A program made the translations under genes and the position numbers. Shown here piece by piece: positions 11,554 to 20,523 of a DNA stretch of 64,000 nt. The DNA is from Microbaculum sp051390635 (GTDB lineage: Bacteria > Pseudomonadota > Alphaproteobacteria > Rhizobiales > Tepidamorphaceae): the NCBI RefSeq assembly GCF_051390635.1, contig NZ_JBPODT010000001.1, forward strand, positions 806,001 through 870,000, read 5' to 3'. Under the pieces are notes generated by a model that saw only the letters and a program-made list of their open reading frames with translations, searched no databases and had not been told where the DNA came from. Positions within the stretch are counted from its first letter, which is position 1; each line of letters begins with the position of its first letter.

Positions 11554-12293
11554 GCGACGTGGCGAACGAAAGCGGCACACTGTACGGCGTCGGCGTCGGC
11601 CCGGGCGATCCCGAGCTGATGACGCTGAAGGCCGCGCGGATTCTCGGCGAAGCGCCGGTCGTCGCCTTCTTCTCCAAGCGCGGCCGGAGCGGCAACGCGC
11701 GGCGCATCGTCGAGGGCCGCTTCAACCCGGCGGCGGAGGAACTGCGCCTCGAATACCCGTTCACGGTCGAGGTGCCCGTCGGCGATCCGCGCTATCGCAG
11801 CGAAATGGCCGCCTTCTACGATGATGCGGCGCGCCAGGTCGCCGCGCGGCTCGACCAGGGCCGCGACGTCGCCGTCCTCTGCGAGGGCGATCCGCTGTTC
11901 TACGGCTCCTACATGTATCTGCACGACCGCCTCGCCGGCCGTTACGCGGCCGAGGTGGTGCCCGGCATCACCGCGATGAGCGGCTGCTGGGCCCGCGCCG
12001 GCGCTCCCATGACCCGCGGCGACGACATGCTCTGCGTCGTCTCCGGCACCATGGACGAGGACGGTCTCGCCGAACGGCTTGCCGGCGCCGATGCCGCCGT
12101 CGTCATGAAGGCCGGCCGCAACCTCGCCAAGGTCCGCTCCGCCCTCGCCCGGGCCGGCAAGCTCGACCGCGCCGTCTATGTCGAACGCGGCACCATGCCG
12201 GAAGAAACGGTCGTCCGCCTCGCCGACAAGCCGGACGACGACGGCCCCTATTTCTCGCTCGTCCTGGTTCCGACCGAACGGAGGACGGTGTGA
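11550..12293 (+). CDS. cobI: Precorrin-2 C(20)-methyltransferase
   Basis: SAM-dependent methylation of precorrin-2 at C-20 to form precorrin-3A. The 247-residue tetrapyrrole methylase has GVGVGPGDPELMTLKAARIL at the N-terminus, the CEGDPLFYGSYMYL motif in the middle and VVPGITAMSGCWARAG, which fits the C20 enzymes. It overlaps cobH and cobJ by 4 bases each. Confidence 0.96.
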   Translation: MSDVANESGTLYGVGVGPGDPELMTLKAARILGEAPVVAFFSKRGRSGNARRIVEGRFNPAAEELRLEYPFTVEVPVGDPRYRSEMAAFYDDAARQVAARLDQGRDVAVLCEGDPLFYGSYMYLHDRLAGRYAAEVVPGITAMSGCWARAGAPMTRGDDMLCVVSGTMDEDGLAERLAGADAAVVMKAGRNLAKVRSALARAGKLDRAVYVERGTMPEETVVRLADKPDDDGPYFSLVLVPTERRTV

Positions 12294-13054
12294 CCGGCCG
12301 CCTTACCATCGTCGGTCTCGGCCCCGGCGCCGAAGAGCTGCAGACGCCGCAGGCGCGTGCCGTTCTCGACGCCGCGACCGACCTTTTCGGCTACACGACC
12401 TATCTCGACCGCGTGCCGACGAAAAACGGCCAGAGCCGACACGGGTCGGATAACCGGGAGGAGATCGCCCGCGCCCGCGCCGCGCTCGAACTGGCCCGCG
12501 CGGGTAAGGACGTTGCCGTCGTTTCCTCAGGCGATCCGGGCGTTTTCGCCATGGCCGCGGCCGTGTTCGAGGCGATCGAGGACGGCGAGCCGGAATGGCG
12601 GGAGATCGACGTGACGGTCGTGCCCGGCATTTCCGCGATGTTCGCCACCGCCGCCCGCCTCGGCGCGCCGCTCGGCCACGATTTCTGCGCGATTTCGCTG
12701 TCGGACAACCTGAAACCCTGGGAAACCGTCACCCGCCGGCTCGAGGCCGCGGCCGCCGCCGATTTCGTCATCGCCCTCTACAATCCGATCTCCAAGGCGC
12801 GGCCGTGGCAGCTCGGCGCCGCACTCGATCTCCTCCGCGCCCACCGCGCGCCGAGCACGCCGGTGATCTTCGCGACCGCCGTCAGCCGGACGGACGAGCG
12901 GATCGAGATCGCCGATCTGGCGAGCGCCGATCCGAGCCGCGCCGACATGCGCACGCTCGTGATGATCGGCTCGAGCGCCACCCGCCTCGTCCCCCGCCCA
13001 AACGGCGAGCCCTGGGTCTACACGCCCCGCCGCGTGGAGGCGTCGGTCTCGTGA
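12290..13054 (+). CDS. cobJ: Precorrin-3B C(17)-methyltransferase
   Basis: Methylates precorrin-3B at C-17 and contracts the ring to give precorrin-4. The 254-residue protein has the tetrapyrrole-methylase start LTIVGLGPGAEELQTP, the LFGYTTYLDRV segment, VVSSGDPGVFAMAA and VVPGISAMFATAARLGAPLGHDF, typical of CobJ/CbiH. The GTG at 12290 shares bases with the cobI stop (GTGA). Its last 37 bases overlap the end of convergent cobK. This gene closes the riboswitch-led run. Confidence 0.96.
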   Translation: MTGRLTIVGLGPGAEELQTPQARAVLDAATDLFGYTTYLDRVPTKNGQSRHGSDNREEIARARAALELARAGKDVAVVSSGDPGVFAMAAAVFEAIEDGEPEWREIDVTVVPGISAMFATAARLGAPLGHDFCAISLSDNLKPWETVTRRLEAAAAADFVIALYNPISKARPWQLGAALDLLRAHRAPSTPVIFATAVSRTDERIEIADLASADPSRADMRTLVMIGSSATRLVPRPNGEPWVYTPRRVEASVS

Positions 13055-13791
13055 AAACGTGCCAGCCACGCAAGCGCCGCCTCGACCGTCTCGACCGCCT
13101 CGACGCCGGGCACCGGCGGACGCGCCACCATGATAACCGGCACACCCAGCGACCGCGCCGCGACGAGCTTGGCGCCGGTCGCCGTTCCACCCGAGTTCTT
13201 GGTGACGAGCGCCTCGATCCCATACTCCGCCAGCAGCCGGCGCTCGTCGGCTTCGGCGAACGGTCCGCGCGCGGTGATCACCTGGGCATCCGGCGGCAGG
13301 CTGTCGGCAGCCGGCGCGTCGACGGAGCGGATCACATAGGCGTGCTGCGGCGCGGCCTTGAACGGCGCGAGCTCCTTCTGTCCGATGGTGAGCAGCACGC
13401 GTTTGCGCACGGGGCCCAGCGCGGCCACAGCGGATCTCATATCCGCAACGACCGTCCAGTCATCCCCCGGCTCCGCTCGCCATTCCGGCCTGCGGATGGC
13501 CAGGAGCGGAACGCCGGCCCGGCGCGCCGCGTCGGCGGCGTTGCCCTTCATCACGGCGGCGAAGGGATGGGTGGCGTCGATCAGCAGATCGGTCCGCTCG
13601 GCGATGAGATAGTCGGCAAGCCCCTGGGCACCGCCGAAACCGCCGATACGGAAGGGGATCGGTGGCCTGGCCGGCGCTTTCGTCGTGCCGGCAAGCGACA
13701 CGACGGCGGCGACGCGCGCGTCGTCCTTGATCGCGCGCGCAAGCGCGCTCGCTTCCGTCGTTCCGCCCAGGATCAGGAGCTTCAGTGCCAT
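13018..13791 (-). CDS. cobK: Precorrin-6A reductase
   Basis: NADPH-dependent reduction of precorrin-6A to dihydro-precorrin-6X. The 257-residue product starts with the nucleotide-binding LKLLILGGTTEASALA and contains LLIDATHPFAA and VTKNSGG, the typical CobK motifs. It lies alone on the minus strand, convergent with cobJ (37-base overlap) and head-to-head with cobL, whose start region is only about 20 bases away. Any promoter must therefore be embedded in or near the cobL 5' end. Confidence 0.95.
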   Translation of the reverse strand: MALKLLILGGTTEASALARAIKDDARVAAVVSLAGTTKAPARPPIPFRIGGFGGAQGLADYLIAERTDLLIDATHPFAAVMKGNAADAARRAGVPLLAIRRPEWRAEPGDDWTVVADMRSAVAALGPVRKRVLLTIGQKELAPFKAAPQHAYVIRSVDAPAADSLPPDAQVITARGPFAEADERRLLAEYGIEALVTKNSGGTATGAKLVAARSLGVPVIMVARPPVPGVEAVETVEAALAWLARFHETDASTRRGV

Positions 13792-13811
13792 GGGGCACAG
13801 GAGATGACCCG

Positions 13812-15077
13812 ATGACGGCCGCCACGCAAGCCCGTTCTGCCCCCGCCCGCCGCTGGCTCGCGATCGTCGGCATCGGCGAGGACGGCGTCGAGGGCCTGAC
13901 GCCCGCCGCGCGCGCCCTGATCGAAAGCGCCGCCATCGTCTATGGCGGGGAGCGGCATCTGGCGCTTGCCGCGAGGCTGATCAAGGGCGAGACGAAGCCC
14001 TGGCCACGTCCGCTTAAGGGCGCGATACCGGATATCCTCGGCCGCCGCGGCACGGCGATCGCGGTACTCGCCTCCGGCGATCCCTATCTCTACGGCATCG
14101 GCAGCCGGCTCGCGCCGCATGTCGCGGCCGAGGAGATCATCGCGATCCCGGCACCATCCGCGTATTCGCTCGCCTGTTCGCGGCTCGGCTGGTCGCTGGC
14201 GGATACGGCGACGATCACCTGCTGCGGCCGGCCGATCGAAACGCTGGCACCGCACCTCCAGCCGGGGCGCAGGCTGCTTGTCCTGTCCGCCGACGAGACC
14301 ACGCCCGCCAAAATCTCCGCGTACCTCCTGGAACGCGGCTTCGGCGGTTCGACGCTGCACGTGCTGGAAGCCCTGGGCGGAGACCGCGACCGGGTGCGCA
14401 CGACGACGGCACAGGACTTCGGCTTCGACGATGTCGACCGGCTGAACCTCGTCGCCATCGAGGTGGTGGCGGCCCCGGACGCGCGCGTCATTCCGCTGGC
14501 GAACGGACTGCCCGATGACGCCTTCGAGAATGACGGGCAATTGACCAAACGCGAGATCCGCGCCGTCACCCTCTCCGCCCTGGCGCCGCGCGCCGGCGAA
14601 CGGCTGTGGGATATCGGCTGCGGCTCGGGCTCGATCTCCATCGAATGGCTGCTGTGCCACCCCGCCAATACGGCGACGGCGATCGAGCGCGATCCCGAAC
14701 GCGCCGCGCGCGCCGCGCGCAATGCCGCCAGCCTCGGGGTACCGCGCCTCGAGGTCACGCAGGGCTCGGCGCCGGATGTCTTCGCGGGCCTGCCGGCCCC
14801 GGATGCGGTCTTCGTCGGTGGCGGCGGCCAAGGCGACGGCGTCATCGAGGGCGCCTGGGAGGCATTGCGCCCCGGCGGACGGATGGTGGTCAATTCGGTG
14901 ACACTCGAGACCGAGGCGAAACTGATCGAGGCGCACGGCAAATATGGTGGCACGCTGACGCGGCTGTCCGTCGAGCGGCTGGAGCGGATCGGCACGCGCA
15001 ACGGTTTCCGCCCGGCAATGACCGTCACCCAATGGACGGCAATCAAGCCCGAGGAAATGCCCGGGGGGACGCCATGA
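13812..15077 (+). CDS. cobL: Precorrin-6Y C(5,15)-methyltransferase (decarboxylating)
   Basis: Two-domain enzyme that methylates C-5 and C-15 and removes the acetate carboxyl of ring C, giving precorrin-8X. The N-terminal CbiE-like domain opens with WLAIVGIGEDGVEGLTPAAR and has VLASGDPYLYGIGSRL. The C-terminal CbiT-like domain has the SAM motif DIGCGSGSISIEW near residue 266 and FVGGGGQGDG. The ATG at 13812 with an AGGAGAT site is preferred to the ATG at 13785, which would overlap the cobK start. The resulting 421 residues fit the family. The end overlaps cobE by 4 bases. Confidence 0.95.
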   Translation: MTAATQARSAPARRWLAIVGIGEDGVEGLTPAARALIESAAIVYGGERHLALAARLIKGETKPWPRPLKGAIPDILGRRGTAIAVLASGDPYLYGIGSRLAPHVAAEEIIAIPAPSAYSLACSRLGWSLADTATITCCGRPIETLAPHLQPGRRLLVLSADETTPAKISAYLLERGFGGSTLHVLEALGGDRDRVRTTTAQDFGFDDVDRLNLVAIEVVAAPDARVIPLANGLPDDAFENDGQLTKREIRAVTLSALAPRAGERLWDIGCGSGSISIEWLLCHPANTATAIERDPERAARAARNAASLGVPRLEVTQGSAPDVFAGLPAPDAVFVGGGGQGDGVIEGAWEALRPGGRMVVNSVTLETEAKLIEAHGKYGGTLTRLSVERLERIGTRNGFRPAMTVTQWTAIKPEEMPGGTP

Positions 15078-15457
15078 TCGTCGCGGGGATAGGCTGCCGG
15101 AAAGGCTGCGGCGCCGACGAGATCGTCGCGTTGATCGAGGATGCGGTGAAACGAGCCGGCATCGCCAATTGCAGGTTCACCGCGCTTGCGGCGCCCCGTT
15201 TCAAGGACGCCGAGCCCGGCCCCCGCGAGGCGGCGGACCGGATGAACCTGCCACTGCTTCTGATCGAGGAACAGGCGATGAAAGCCGTCGAGCCGCGCTG
15301 CCCGACCCGGTCGGAAACCGCCTTGAAGGCGACGGGCTTTGCCTCCGTTGCCGAAGCCGCCGCACTCGCCGCCGCCGGCACCGAAGGGCGGCTCGTGCTG
15401 CCGCGCATTTCGAGCGCCATGGCCACCTGCGCGCTTGCAGAGCGAGGTCCGCGATGA
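15074..15457 (+). CDS. cobE: CobE, CbiG C-terminal-domain protein
   Basis: A 127-residue homologue of the C-terminal domain of CbiG. It is needed for aerobic cobalamin synthesis in Pseudomonas denitrificans, though its exact reaction is not settled. The N-terminus reads VAGIGCRKGCGADEIVALI, the typical CobE opening, followed by the PLLLIEEQAM segment and a TRSETALKATGFASVAEAAAL stretch. It lies between cobL and cobM with 4-base overlaps on both sides. Confidence 0.9.
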   Translation: MIVAGIGCRKGCGADEIVALIEDAVKRAGIANCRFTALAAPRFKDAEPGPREAADRMNLPLLLIEEQAMKAVEPRCPTRSETALKATGFASVAEAAALAAAGTEGRLVLPRISSAMATCALAERGPR

Positions 15458-16218
15458 CGGTGCATTTCATCGGCGCCGGCCCCGGCGCGCCCGACCTCAT
15501 CACCGTTCGCGGCCGCGACCTCGTGGCAAGCTGCCCCGTCTGTCTCTATGCCGGCTCGCTGGTCAACGCCGAAATCCTGACGCACTGCCCGCCCGGCGCG
15601 CGCATCGTCGACACCGCGCCGATGAGCCTTGACGAGATCGCCACCGAATTCGAGACGGCCCACGCGGCCGGCCTGGACGTCGCGCGTCTGCATTCCGGCG
15701 ACCTGTCGGTATGGAGCGCGCTCGGCGAACAGATCCGCCGGCTCGAAACGCTGGGGATACCCTATACGGTGACGCCCGGGGTGCCTGCCTTCGCCGCCGC
15801 CTCGGCCGCCTTGCGGCGGGAGCTCACCCTTCCCGAGGTCGCCCAGTCTGTCGTCCTCACCCGCACCTCCGGCCGCGCCTCGGCGATGCCGGAAGGCGAG
15901 ACGCTGGAGACCTTCGCGGCGTCCGGCGCGACGCTCGCGATCCACCTGTCGATCCACGCGCTCGACCGGGTCGTCGAGGAACTGACGCCTCACTACGGGC
16001 CGGACTGCCCGGTCGCCATCGTCTATCGGGCAAGCTGGCCGGAGGAGCGCATCATCCGCGGCAGGCTCTCGACCATCGCAGGCGCGGTTGCCACCCAACC
16101 GATCGAACGCACCGCGCTGATTCTGGTCGGACCGGTTCTGGCTTCCGAGGATTTTCGCGAGAGCGCCCTCTACGATCCCGACTATCAGCGCCGCTTCCGC
16201 TCGCGAGGCACGTCATGA
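15454..16218 (+). CDS. cobM: Precorrin-4 C(11)-methyltransferase
   Basis: SAM-dependent methylation of precorrin-4 at C-11 to form precorrin-5. The 254-residue protein has VHFIGAGPGAPDLITVRG, the VCLYAGSLVN segment specific to CobM/CbiF, LHSGDLSVWSALGEQ and VTPGVPAFAAASAAL. It is the third gene of cobL-cobE-cobM and overlaps cobE by 4 bases. Its last 34 bases overlap the end of convergent cbiD. Confidence 0.96.
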   Translation: MTVHFIGAGPGAPDLITVRGRDLVASCPVCLYAGSLVNAEILTHCPPGARIVDTAPMSLDEIATEFETAHAAGLDVARLHSGDLSVWSALGEQIRRLETLGIPYTVTPGVPAFAAASAALRRELTLPEVAQSVVLTRTSGRASAMPEGETLETFAASGATLAIHLSIHALDRVVEELTPHYGPDCPVAIVYRASWPEERIIRGRLSTIAGAVATQPIERTALILVGPVLASEDFRESALYDPDYQRRFRSRGTS

Positions 16219-17318
16219 ACCGGAGCAAACGGCGCACGACCGACCAGATTGCCGTTGCGGTCGAACACGACGATTTCCAGCACCATGTCGGTGCCGCCGA
16301 TGACCTGCGCCGCCGTGTCCCAGGCCGCCGCCGCAACCGTGTCGCCAAGCCGGATGCCTTCCGCCTCGGCCTCGGCAAAGGCCGCGGGCGTGGTGTTGGC
16401 GCCGACGATCCTGGCCCGCAGCGCCGCCGATCCGCCCCCGTCGGCGGCCAATTCGGAAGCCATGTCGGCGAGCGCCTCAAGGTCAACCGATCCGCGCTTC
16501 GAATGAAGGTCGAGAAACCCTTGCGCGAGCTTGGTCATCTTGGCGATGCCGCCGGCAATGGTGACCTTCGCCACCGGATGCGCGCGCAGGTACTTGAGCG
16601 TCCCGCCGACGAAATCGCCCATGTCGAGCAGGGCCGCCTCCGACAGGCCATGCAGTCTCTGGACGGCCTTCTCGGAGGTGTCGCCGGTGGCGCCCGCGAC
16701 ATGATCGAGCCCCGTGGCGCGCGACACATCGATCCCCCGGTGGATCGAGGCGATCCACGCCGCGCACGAATAGGGCACGACGATCCCGGTGGTGCCGAGC
16801 ACCGACAATCCGCCGACGATGCCGAGCCGTCCGTTCATCGTTCTTTCGGCGAGCTTCGCGCCGCCGGGGATGGCGATCTCGACCACGACGTCACCGCTTG
16901 CCCCCGTCCTGGCACAGACCTCGGCGATCGCCTGGGCGATCATCCGGCGCGGCACCGGGTTGATTGCCGGCTCGCCGGGCGGGATCGGCAGGCCCGGCTT
17001 GGTCACCGTGCCGACACCCTCGCCCGCCTTGAAGCACACGCCGCTGCCGTCCGGCCCCGCCCTGACCGTCGCGACGATCAGCGCCCCATGGGTGACATCG
17101 GGATCATCGCCGGCATCCTTGACAACGCCGGCACGCGCCGCGCCGTCATCGAGGCTGTGCCGGGCCAGCGCGAAGGCCGGCGTCTGCCCGCCGGGCAGCG
17201 TCACCGTAACCGGATCGGGAAAGTCGCCGGTGACCAATGCGGTATAGGCCGCCTTCGCGGCGGCGGTGGCGCAGGTTCCGGTGGTCCAACCCCGGCGGAG
17301 CGGGCGGTCTTCGTCCAT
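16185..17318 (-). CDS. cbiD: (Cobalt-)precorrin-5 C(1)-methyltransferase CbiD
   Basis: CbiD methylates the C-1 position of cobalt-precorrin-5B in the anaerobic pathway. The 377-residue product begins with the diagnostic LRRGWTTGTCATAAAKAA and carries GEGVGTVTKPGL, NPVPRRMI and GGLSVLGTTGIVVPYS. No CobF (the aerobic C-1 methyltransferase and deacetylase) is present in the window, so this CbiD probably fills that step in an otherwise aerobic-type gene set; that is inference. The ATG at 17318 is chosen because the conserved region starts eight residues later. It diverges from cobA, with 62 bases between the starts. Confidence 0.94.
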   Translation of the reverse strand: MDEDRPLRRGWTTGTCATAAAKAAYTALVTGDFPDPVTVTLPGGQTPAFALARHSLDDGAARAGVVKDAGDDPDVTHGALIVATVRAGPDGSGVCFKAGEGVGTVTKPGLPIPPGEPAINPVPRRMIAQAIAEVCARTGASGDVVVEIAIPGGAKLAERTMNGRLGIVGGLSVLGTTGIVVPYSCAAWIASIHRGIDVSRATGLDHVAGATGDTSEKAVQRLHGLSEAALLDMGDFVGGTLKYLRAHPVAKVTIAGGIAKMTKLAQGFLDLHSKRGSVDLEALADMASELAADGGGSAALRARIVGANTTPAAFAEAEAEGIRLGDTVAAAAWDTAAQVIGGTDMVLEIVVFDRNGNLVGRAPFAPVHDVPRERKRR

Positions 17319-17380
17319 GAACTGCCAGATAGCGCCTCGCCACCGGCCTGTCACGGCCCCCATTGTCATGGAATAGCGAT

Positions 17381-18193
17381 ATGACATCGCTCGATCTTCT
17401 CAACCGCCTGATGGGACGCGCGCCCGTATTCGAGCCCGGCCATGTCTGGCTTGCCGGTGCCGGCCCCGGCGATCCGTCCCACCTGACGCTCGGCGCGCTC
17501 GCCGGTCTCGCCCAGGCCGACGTCGTCGTCCATGACGCGCTGGTCGACGCCCGCGTGCTCGATCTCTGCCGCGACGGCGCGCGGCTGGAATTCGCGGGCA
17601 AGCGCGGCGGCAAGCCCTCGGCCACCCAGGTCGACATCACCCGCCGCCTCGTCGAACTCGCGCGCCAGGACCTGCGGGTTCTCAGGCTCAAGGGCGGCGA
17701 TCCCTTCGTCTTCGGCCGCGGCGGGGAGGAGGCGCTGACGCTGACCGCCGAGCGGATTCCGTTCCGCGTCATCCCGGGCATCACGTCCGGGCTCGCGGGC
17801 CTCGCGCTCGCGTCGATTCCGGCGACGATCCGCGGCGTCAACCAGGCGGTCATCCTGGCGACCGGGCACGGCGCCGACACCGAGGACGGGCTGGACTGGA
17901 GGGCCCTGGCGGCGACCGGCCAGCCGATCATCCTCTACATGGCGATGAAGACCCTGGACCGGATCGCGGCCGCGCTGATCGAGGGCGGTCTGCACCCCGA
18001 CACGCCGGCGGCGGTCATCGTTTCGGCGACGCTGCCGGAGGAACGCGTTTTGGTCTCCACTCTGTCGCGCATCGCCGCCGACGCCGAGGACGCCGCGTTG
18101 GATCCGCCCGCCATCGTCGCGATCGGCGGCATCGTCACGGTGCGCGAGCAGTTGCTGGCGCTGGCGCCCCGTATCCTGGAGACCCTGCCATGA
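17381..18193 (+). CDS. cobA: Uroporphyrinogen-III C-methyltransferase
   Basis: Adds two methyl groups to uroporphyrinogen III, giving precorrin-2, the entry point to cobalamin. The 270-residue single-domain enzyme contains AGAGPGDPSHLTLGAL, VVVHDALVD, RLKGGDPFVFGRGGEE and ITSGLAGLALASIPATIRG, as in stand-alone CobA/SUMT proteins; no siroheme synthase fusion domain is present. The ATG at 17381 fits the family better than a TTG 18 bases upstream. It leads a plus-strand cobA-cobB-cobT-cobS run and overlaps cobB by 4 bases. Confidence 0.95.
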   Translation: MTSLDLLNRLMGRAPVFEPGHVWLAGAGPGDPSHLTLGALAGLAQADVVVHDALVDARVLDLCRDGARLEFAGKRGGKPSATQVDITRRLVELARQDLRVLRLKGGDPFVFGRGGEEALTLTAERIPFRVIPGITSGLAGLALASIPATIRGVNQAVILATGHGADTEDGLDWRALAATGQPIILYMAMKTLDRIAAALIEGGLHPDTPAAVIVSATLPEERVLVSTLSRIAADAEDAALDPPAIVAIGGIVTVREQLLALAPRILETLP

Positions 18194-19506
18194 CCGCGAA
18201 AGGACTGATCGTCGCCGCGCCGCGGTCCGGCTCCGGCAAGACGACGGTGACGCTCGGCCTGATCGCCGCGCTCAGGCGGCGTGGCGTCCGGGTGCGCACC
18301 GCCAAGTCCGGCCCCGACTACATCGATCCGGCCTTCCATGCCGCCGCCAGCGGGATGTCGGGCTTCAACCTCGACAGTTGGGCGATGCCGCCCGATCTGA
18401 TCGACGCTCTGGTCGCCGAAGCGGCATCCGACGCCGACCTGCTGATTATCGAAGCCTCGATGGGCCTGTTCGACGGTCTTTCCGGCGAGCCCGGCCGGCG
18501 CGGCGCCGGGGCCGATCTCGCGGCACGGCTGAACCTGCCGGTACTCCTCGTCATGGACGTTTCCGGCCAGTCGCAGTCGGCCGCGGCGATCGCGCACGGC
18601 TTCGCGACCCTCGACGACAACGTCCGTATCGGCGCCGTCATCGCCAACCGGGTCGCCAGTGAGCGCCACCTCGCCCAGGTTGCCGACTCGATGCAGCCGA
18701 TCGCCATGCCGATCGCCGGCGCGCTGATGCGCGACCAGACAATCACCCTGCCCGAACGCCACCTTGGGCTGGTACAGGCGCGCGAGCACGGCGACCTCGA
18801 CAAACTGCTCGATCGCCTCGCCGACCTTGCCGAGGAACGGCTCGATCTCGACCTGATCCTCGACACGGCCCGCCCCGTCGCCCCGACCACGGCTGGCGCG
18901 GCGCCGGTGCTCCGCCCGCCGGGACAGCGCATCGCGCTGGCCTCCGACGCCGCCTTCACCTTCATCTACCCGCATCTCACCGATGGCTGGCGCCGGGCCG
19001 GATCGGAGATCATCCCGTTCTCGCCGCTGGCCGACGAAGCGCCGCCGGCAGAGTGCGATGTCTGCTGGCTGCCGGGGGGCTATCCCGAGCTGCACGCCGG
19101 GGCGCTTGCCGCCGCCACGGCGTTCCGGTCCGGGCTGAAGGCCTTCGCCGAGACCCACCCCGTTCACGGCGAATGTGGCGGCTACATGGTGCTCGGCGAG
19201 GGCCTGGAAGACGCCGAGGGCACCCGCCACGCGATGACCGGACTGCTCGGCCACGCGACCAGCTTCGCAAAGCGCAAGATGAACCTCGGATACCGGCAGG
19301 CGACGCTCAAGGCGGATTGCCCGGCGGGCCCGGCCGGCGCCGTCCTGCGCGGGCACGAATTCCACTACGCCACCGTCATCGAGGCGGGATCCGACGAACC
19401 GCTTGCCGACCTGATCGACGGCCAGGGACGCGATCTCGGAGCGTCCGGCGGGCGGCGCGGTCGCGTCAGCGGCACCTTCTTCCATGCCATCGCGGAGTTG
19501 AAATGA
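18190..19506 (+). CDS. cobB: Hydrogenobyrinic acid a,c-diamide synthase (CobB)
   Basis: Glutamine- and ATP-dependent amidation of the a and c side chains of hydrogenobyrinic acid before cobalt insertion. The 438-residue protein has an N-terminal ATPase domain (GLIVAAPRSGSGKTTVTLGL) with AKSGPDYIDPAFH. The C-terminal glutamine amidotransferase domain has the nucleophile in HGECGGYMVLGEGL and a conserved HEFHYA. Length and domain order are those of CobB/CbiA. It overlaps cobA and cobT by 4 bases each. Confidence 0.95.
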   Translation: MTAKGLIVAAPRSGSGKTTVTLGLIAALRRRGVRVRTAKSGPDYIDPAFHAAASGMSGFNLDSWAMPPDLIDALVAEAASDADLLIIEASMGLFDGLSGEPGRRGAGADLAARLNLPVLLVMDVSGQSQSAAAIAHGFATLDDNVRIGAVIANRVASERHLAQVADSMQPIAMPIAGALMRDQTITLPERHLGLVQAREHGDLDKLLDRLADLAEERLDLDLILDTARPVAPTTAGAAPVLRPPGQRIALASDAAFTFIYPHLTDGWRRAGSEIIPFSPLADEAPPAECDVCWLPGGYPELHAGALAAATAFRSGLKAFAETHPVHGECGGYMVLGEGLEDAEGTRHAMTGLLGHATSFAKRKMNLGYRQATLKADCPAGPAGAVLRGHEFHYATVIEAGSDEPLADLIDGQGRDLGASGGRRGRVSGTFFHAIAELK

Positions 19507-20519
19507 GCCGGTTTGCCTCGCTCGCCGAATTGCGCACTGCCTGCCTCGAGCTGCCGGAAGCGGACGACGCGGCGGCAGCCGTCGTCGTCGATCGCCAGAC
19601 CCAACTGACCAAGCCGCCGGGAAGTCTCGGCCGTCTGGAAGATATTCCCGCCTGGCTGGCCCGCTGGCAGGGCCGGGCGATGCCCCTCCTCGACCGTGTG
19701 CTGGTGCTGGTGTTCGCCGGCAATCACGGCGTCTCCGCGCGCGGCGTCTCCGCCTTCCCGGCGAGCGTCACCGCCCAGATGGTCGCGAACTTCGACGCCG
19801 GCGGGGCCGCGATCAACCAGCTCTGCCGGGCCGCCGGTGCCGACCTCACTGTAATTCCCTTCGATCTCGACGTGCCGACAGCCGACTTCACCATCGGGCC
19901 GGCGATGGACGAGGCCGGTTTCCTCGCCGCCGTCGCGGCGGGATACGATGCTGTTCCACCCGACATCGACCTGCTTTGCGTCGGCGAAATGGGTATCGGC
20001 AACACCACGGTCGCCGCCGCCCTCTCGGCCGCGCTTTGTGGCGGCGACGGTCGCCACTGGGCGGGACGCGGCACCGGTGTCGACGACGAGGGGCTCCGTC
20101 GCAAGTGTGACACGATCGATGCCGGCCTTACCCGCCATGCCGATACGCTCGCCGATCCCCTGCAGGCGGCGATGTGTCTCGGCGGCTACGAGCTCGCCGG
20201 TATGTTCGGCGCCGTCCTCGCCGCGCGCATGCACGGCATCCCGGTGCTACTCGACGGCTTCGTCTCGACCGCCGCCGCCGCCCCGCTGGCAAAGGTCGCC
20301 AAAGGCGGCCTCGACCATGCGCTGGTCGCCCATACATCGGCCGAGCCCGGGCATCGCCGTCTCGCCGAAGCCCTCGGCAAGGCCCCGCTGATCGATCTCG
20401 GCATGCGGCTCGGCGAGGCCTCCGGCGCGGCGGTCGCGATCCCGATCCTGCGTGCCGCGGTCACCTGCCATGCCGGCATGGCGACCTTCGCCGAGGCCGG
20501 CGTCGACGGAAAGGGCTGA
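19503..20519 (+). CDS. cobT: Nicotinate-nucleotide--dimethylbenzimidazole phosphoribosyltransferase
   Basis: Makes alpha-ribazole phosphate from dimethylbenzimidazole and nicotinate mononucleotide for the lower ligand (called CobU in Pseudomonas nomenclature). The 338-residue product shows TKPPGSLGRLEDI, FAGNHGVSARGVSAFP, the GEMGIGNTTVAAAL motif, LLDGFVSTAAA and SAEPGHR with the catalytic-type glutamate. It overlaps cobB by 4 bases and is followed four bases later by cobS. Confidence 0.95.
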   Translation: MSRFASLAELRTACLELPEADDAAAAVVVDRQTQLTKPPGSLGRLEDIPAWLARWQGRAMPLLDRVLVLVFAGNHGVSARGVSAFPASVTAQMVANFDAGGAAINQLCRAAGADLTVIPFDLDVPTADFTIGPAMDEAGFLAAVAAGYDAVPPDIDLLCVGEMGIGNTTVAAALSAALCGGDGRHWAGRGTGVDDEGLRRKCDTIDAGLTRHADTLADPLQAAMCLGGYELAGMFGAVLAARMHGIPVLLDGFVSTAAAAPLAKVAKGGLDHALVAHTSAEPGHRRLAEALGKAPLIDLGMRLGEASGAAVAIPILRAAVTCHAGMATFAEAGVDGKG

Positions 20520-20523
20520 CCCG

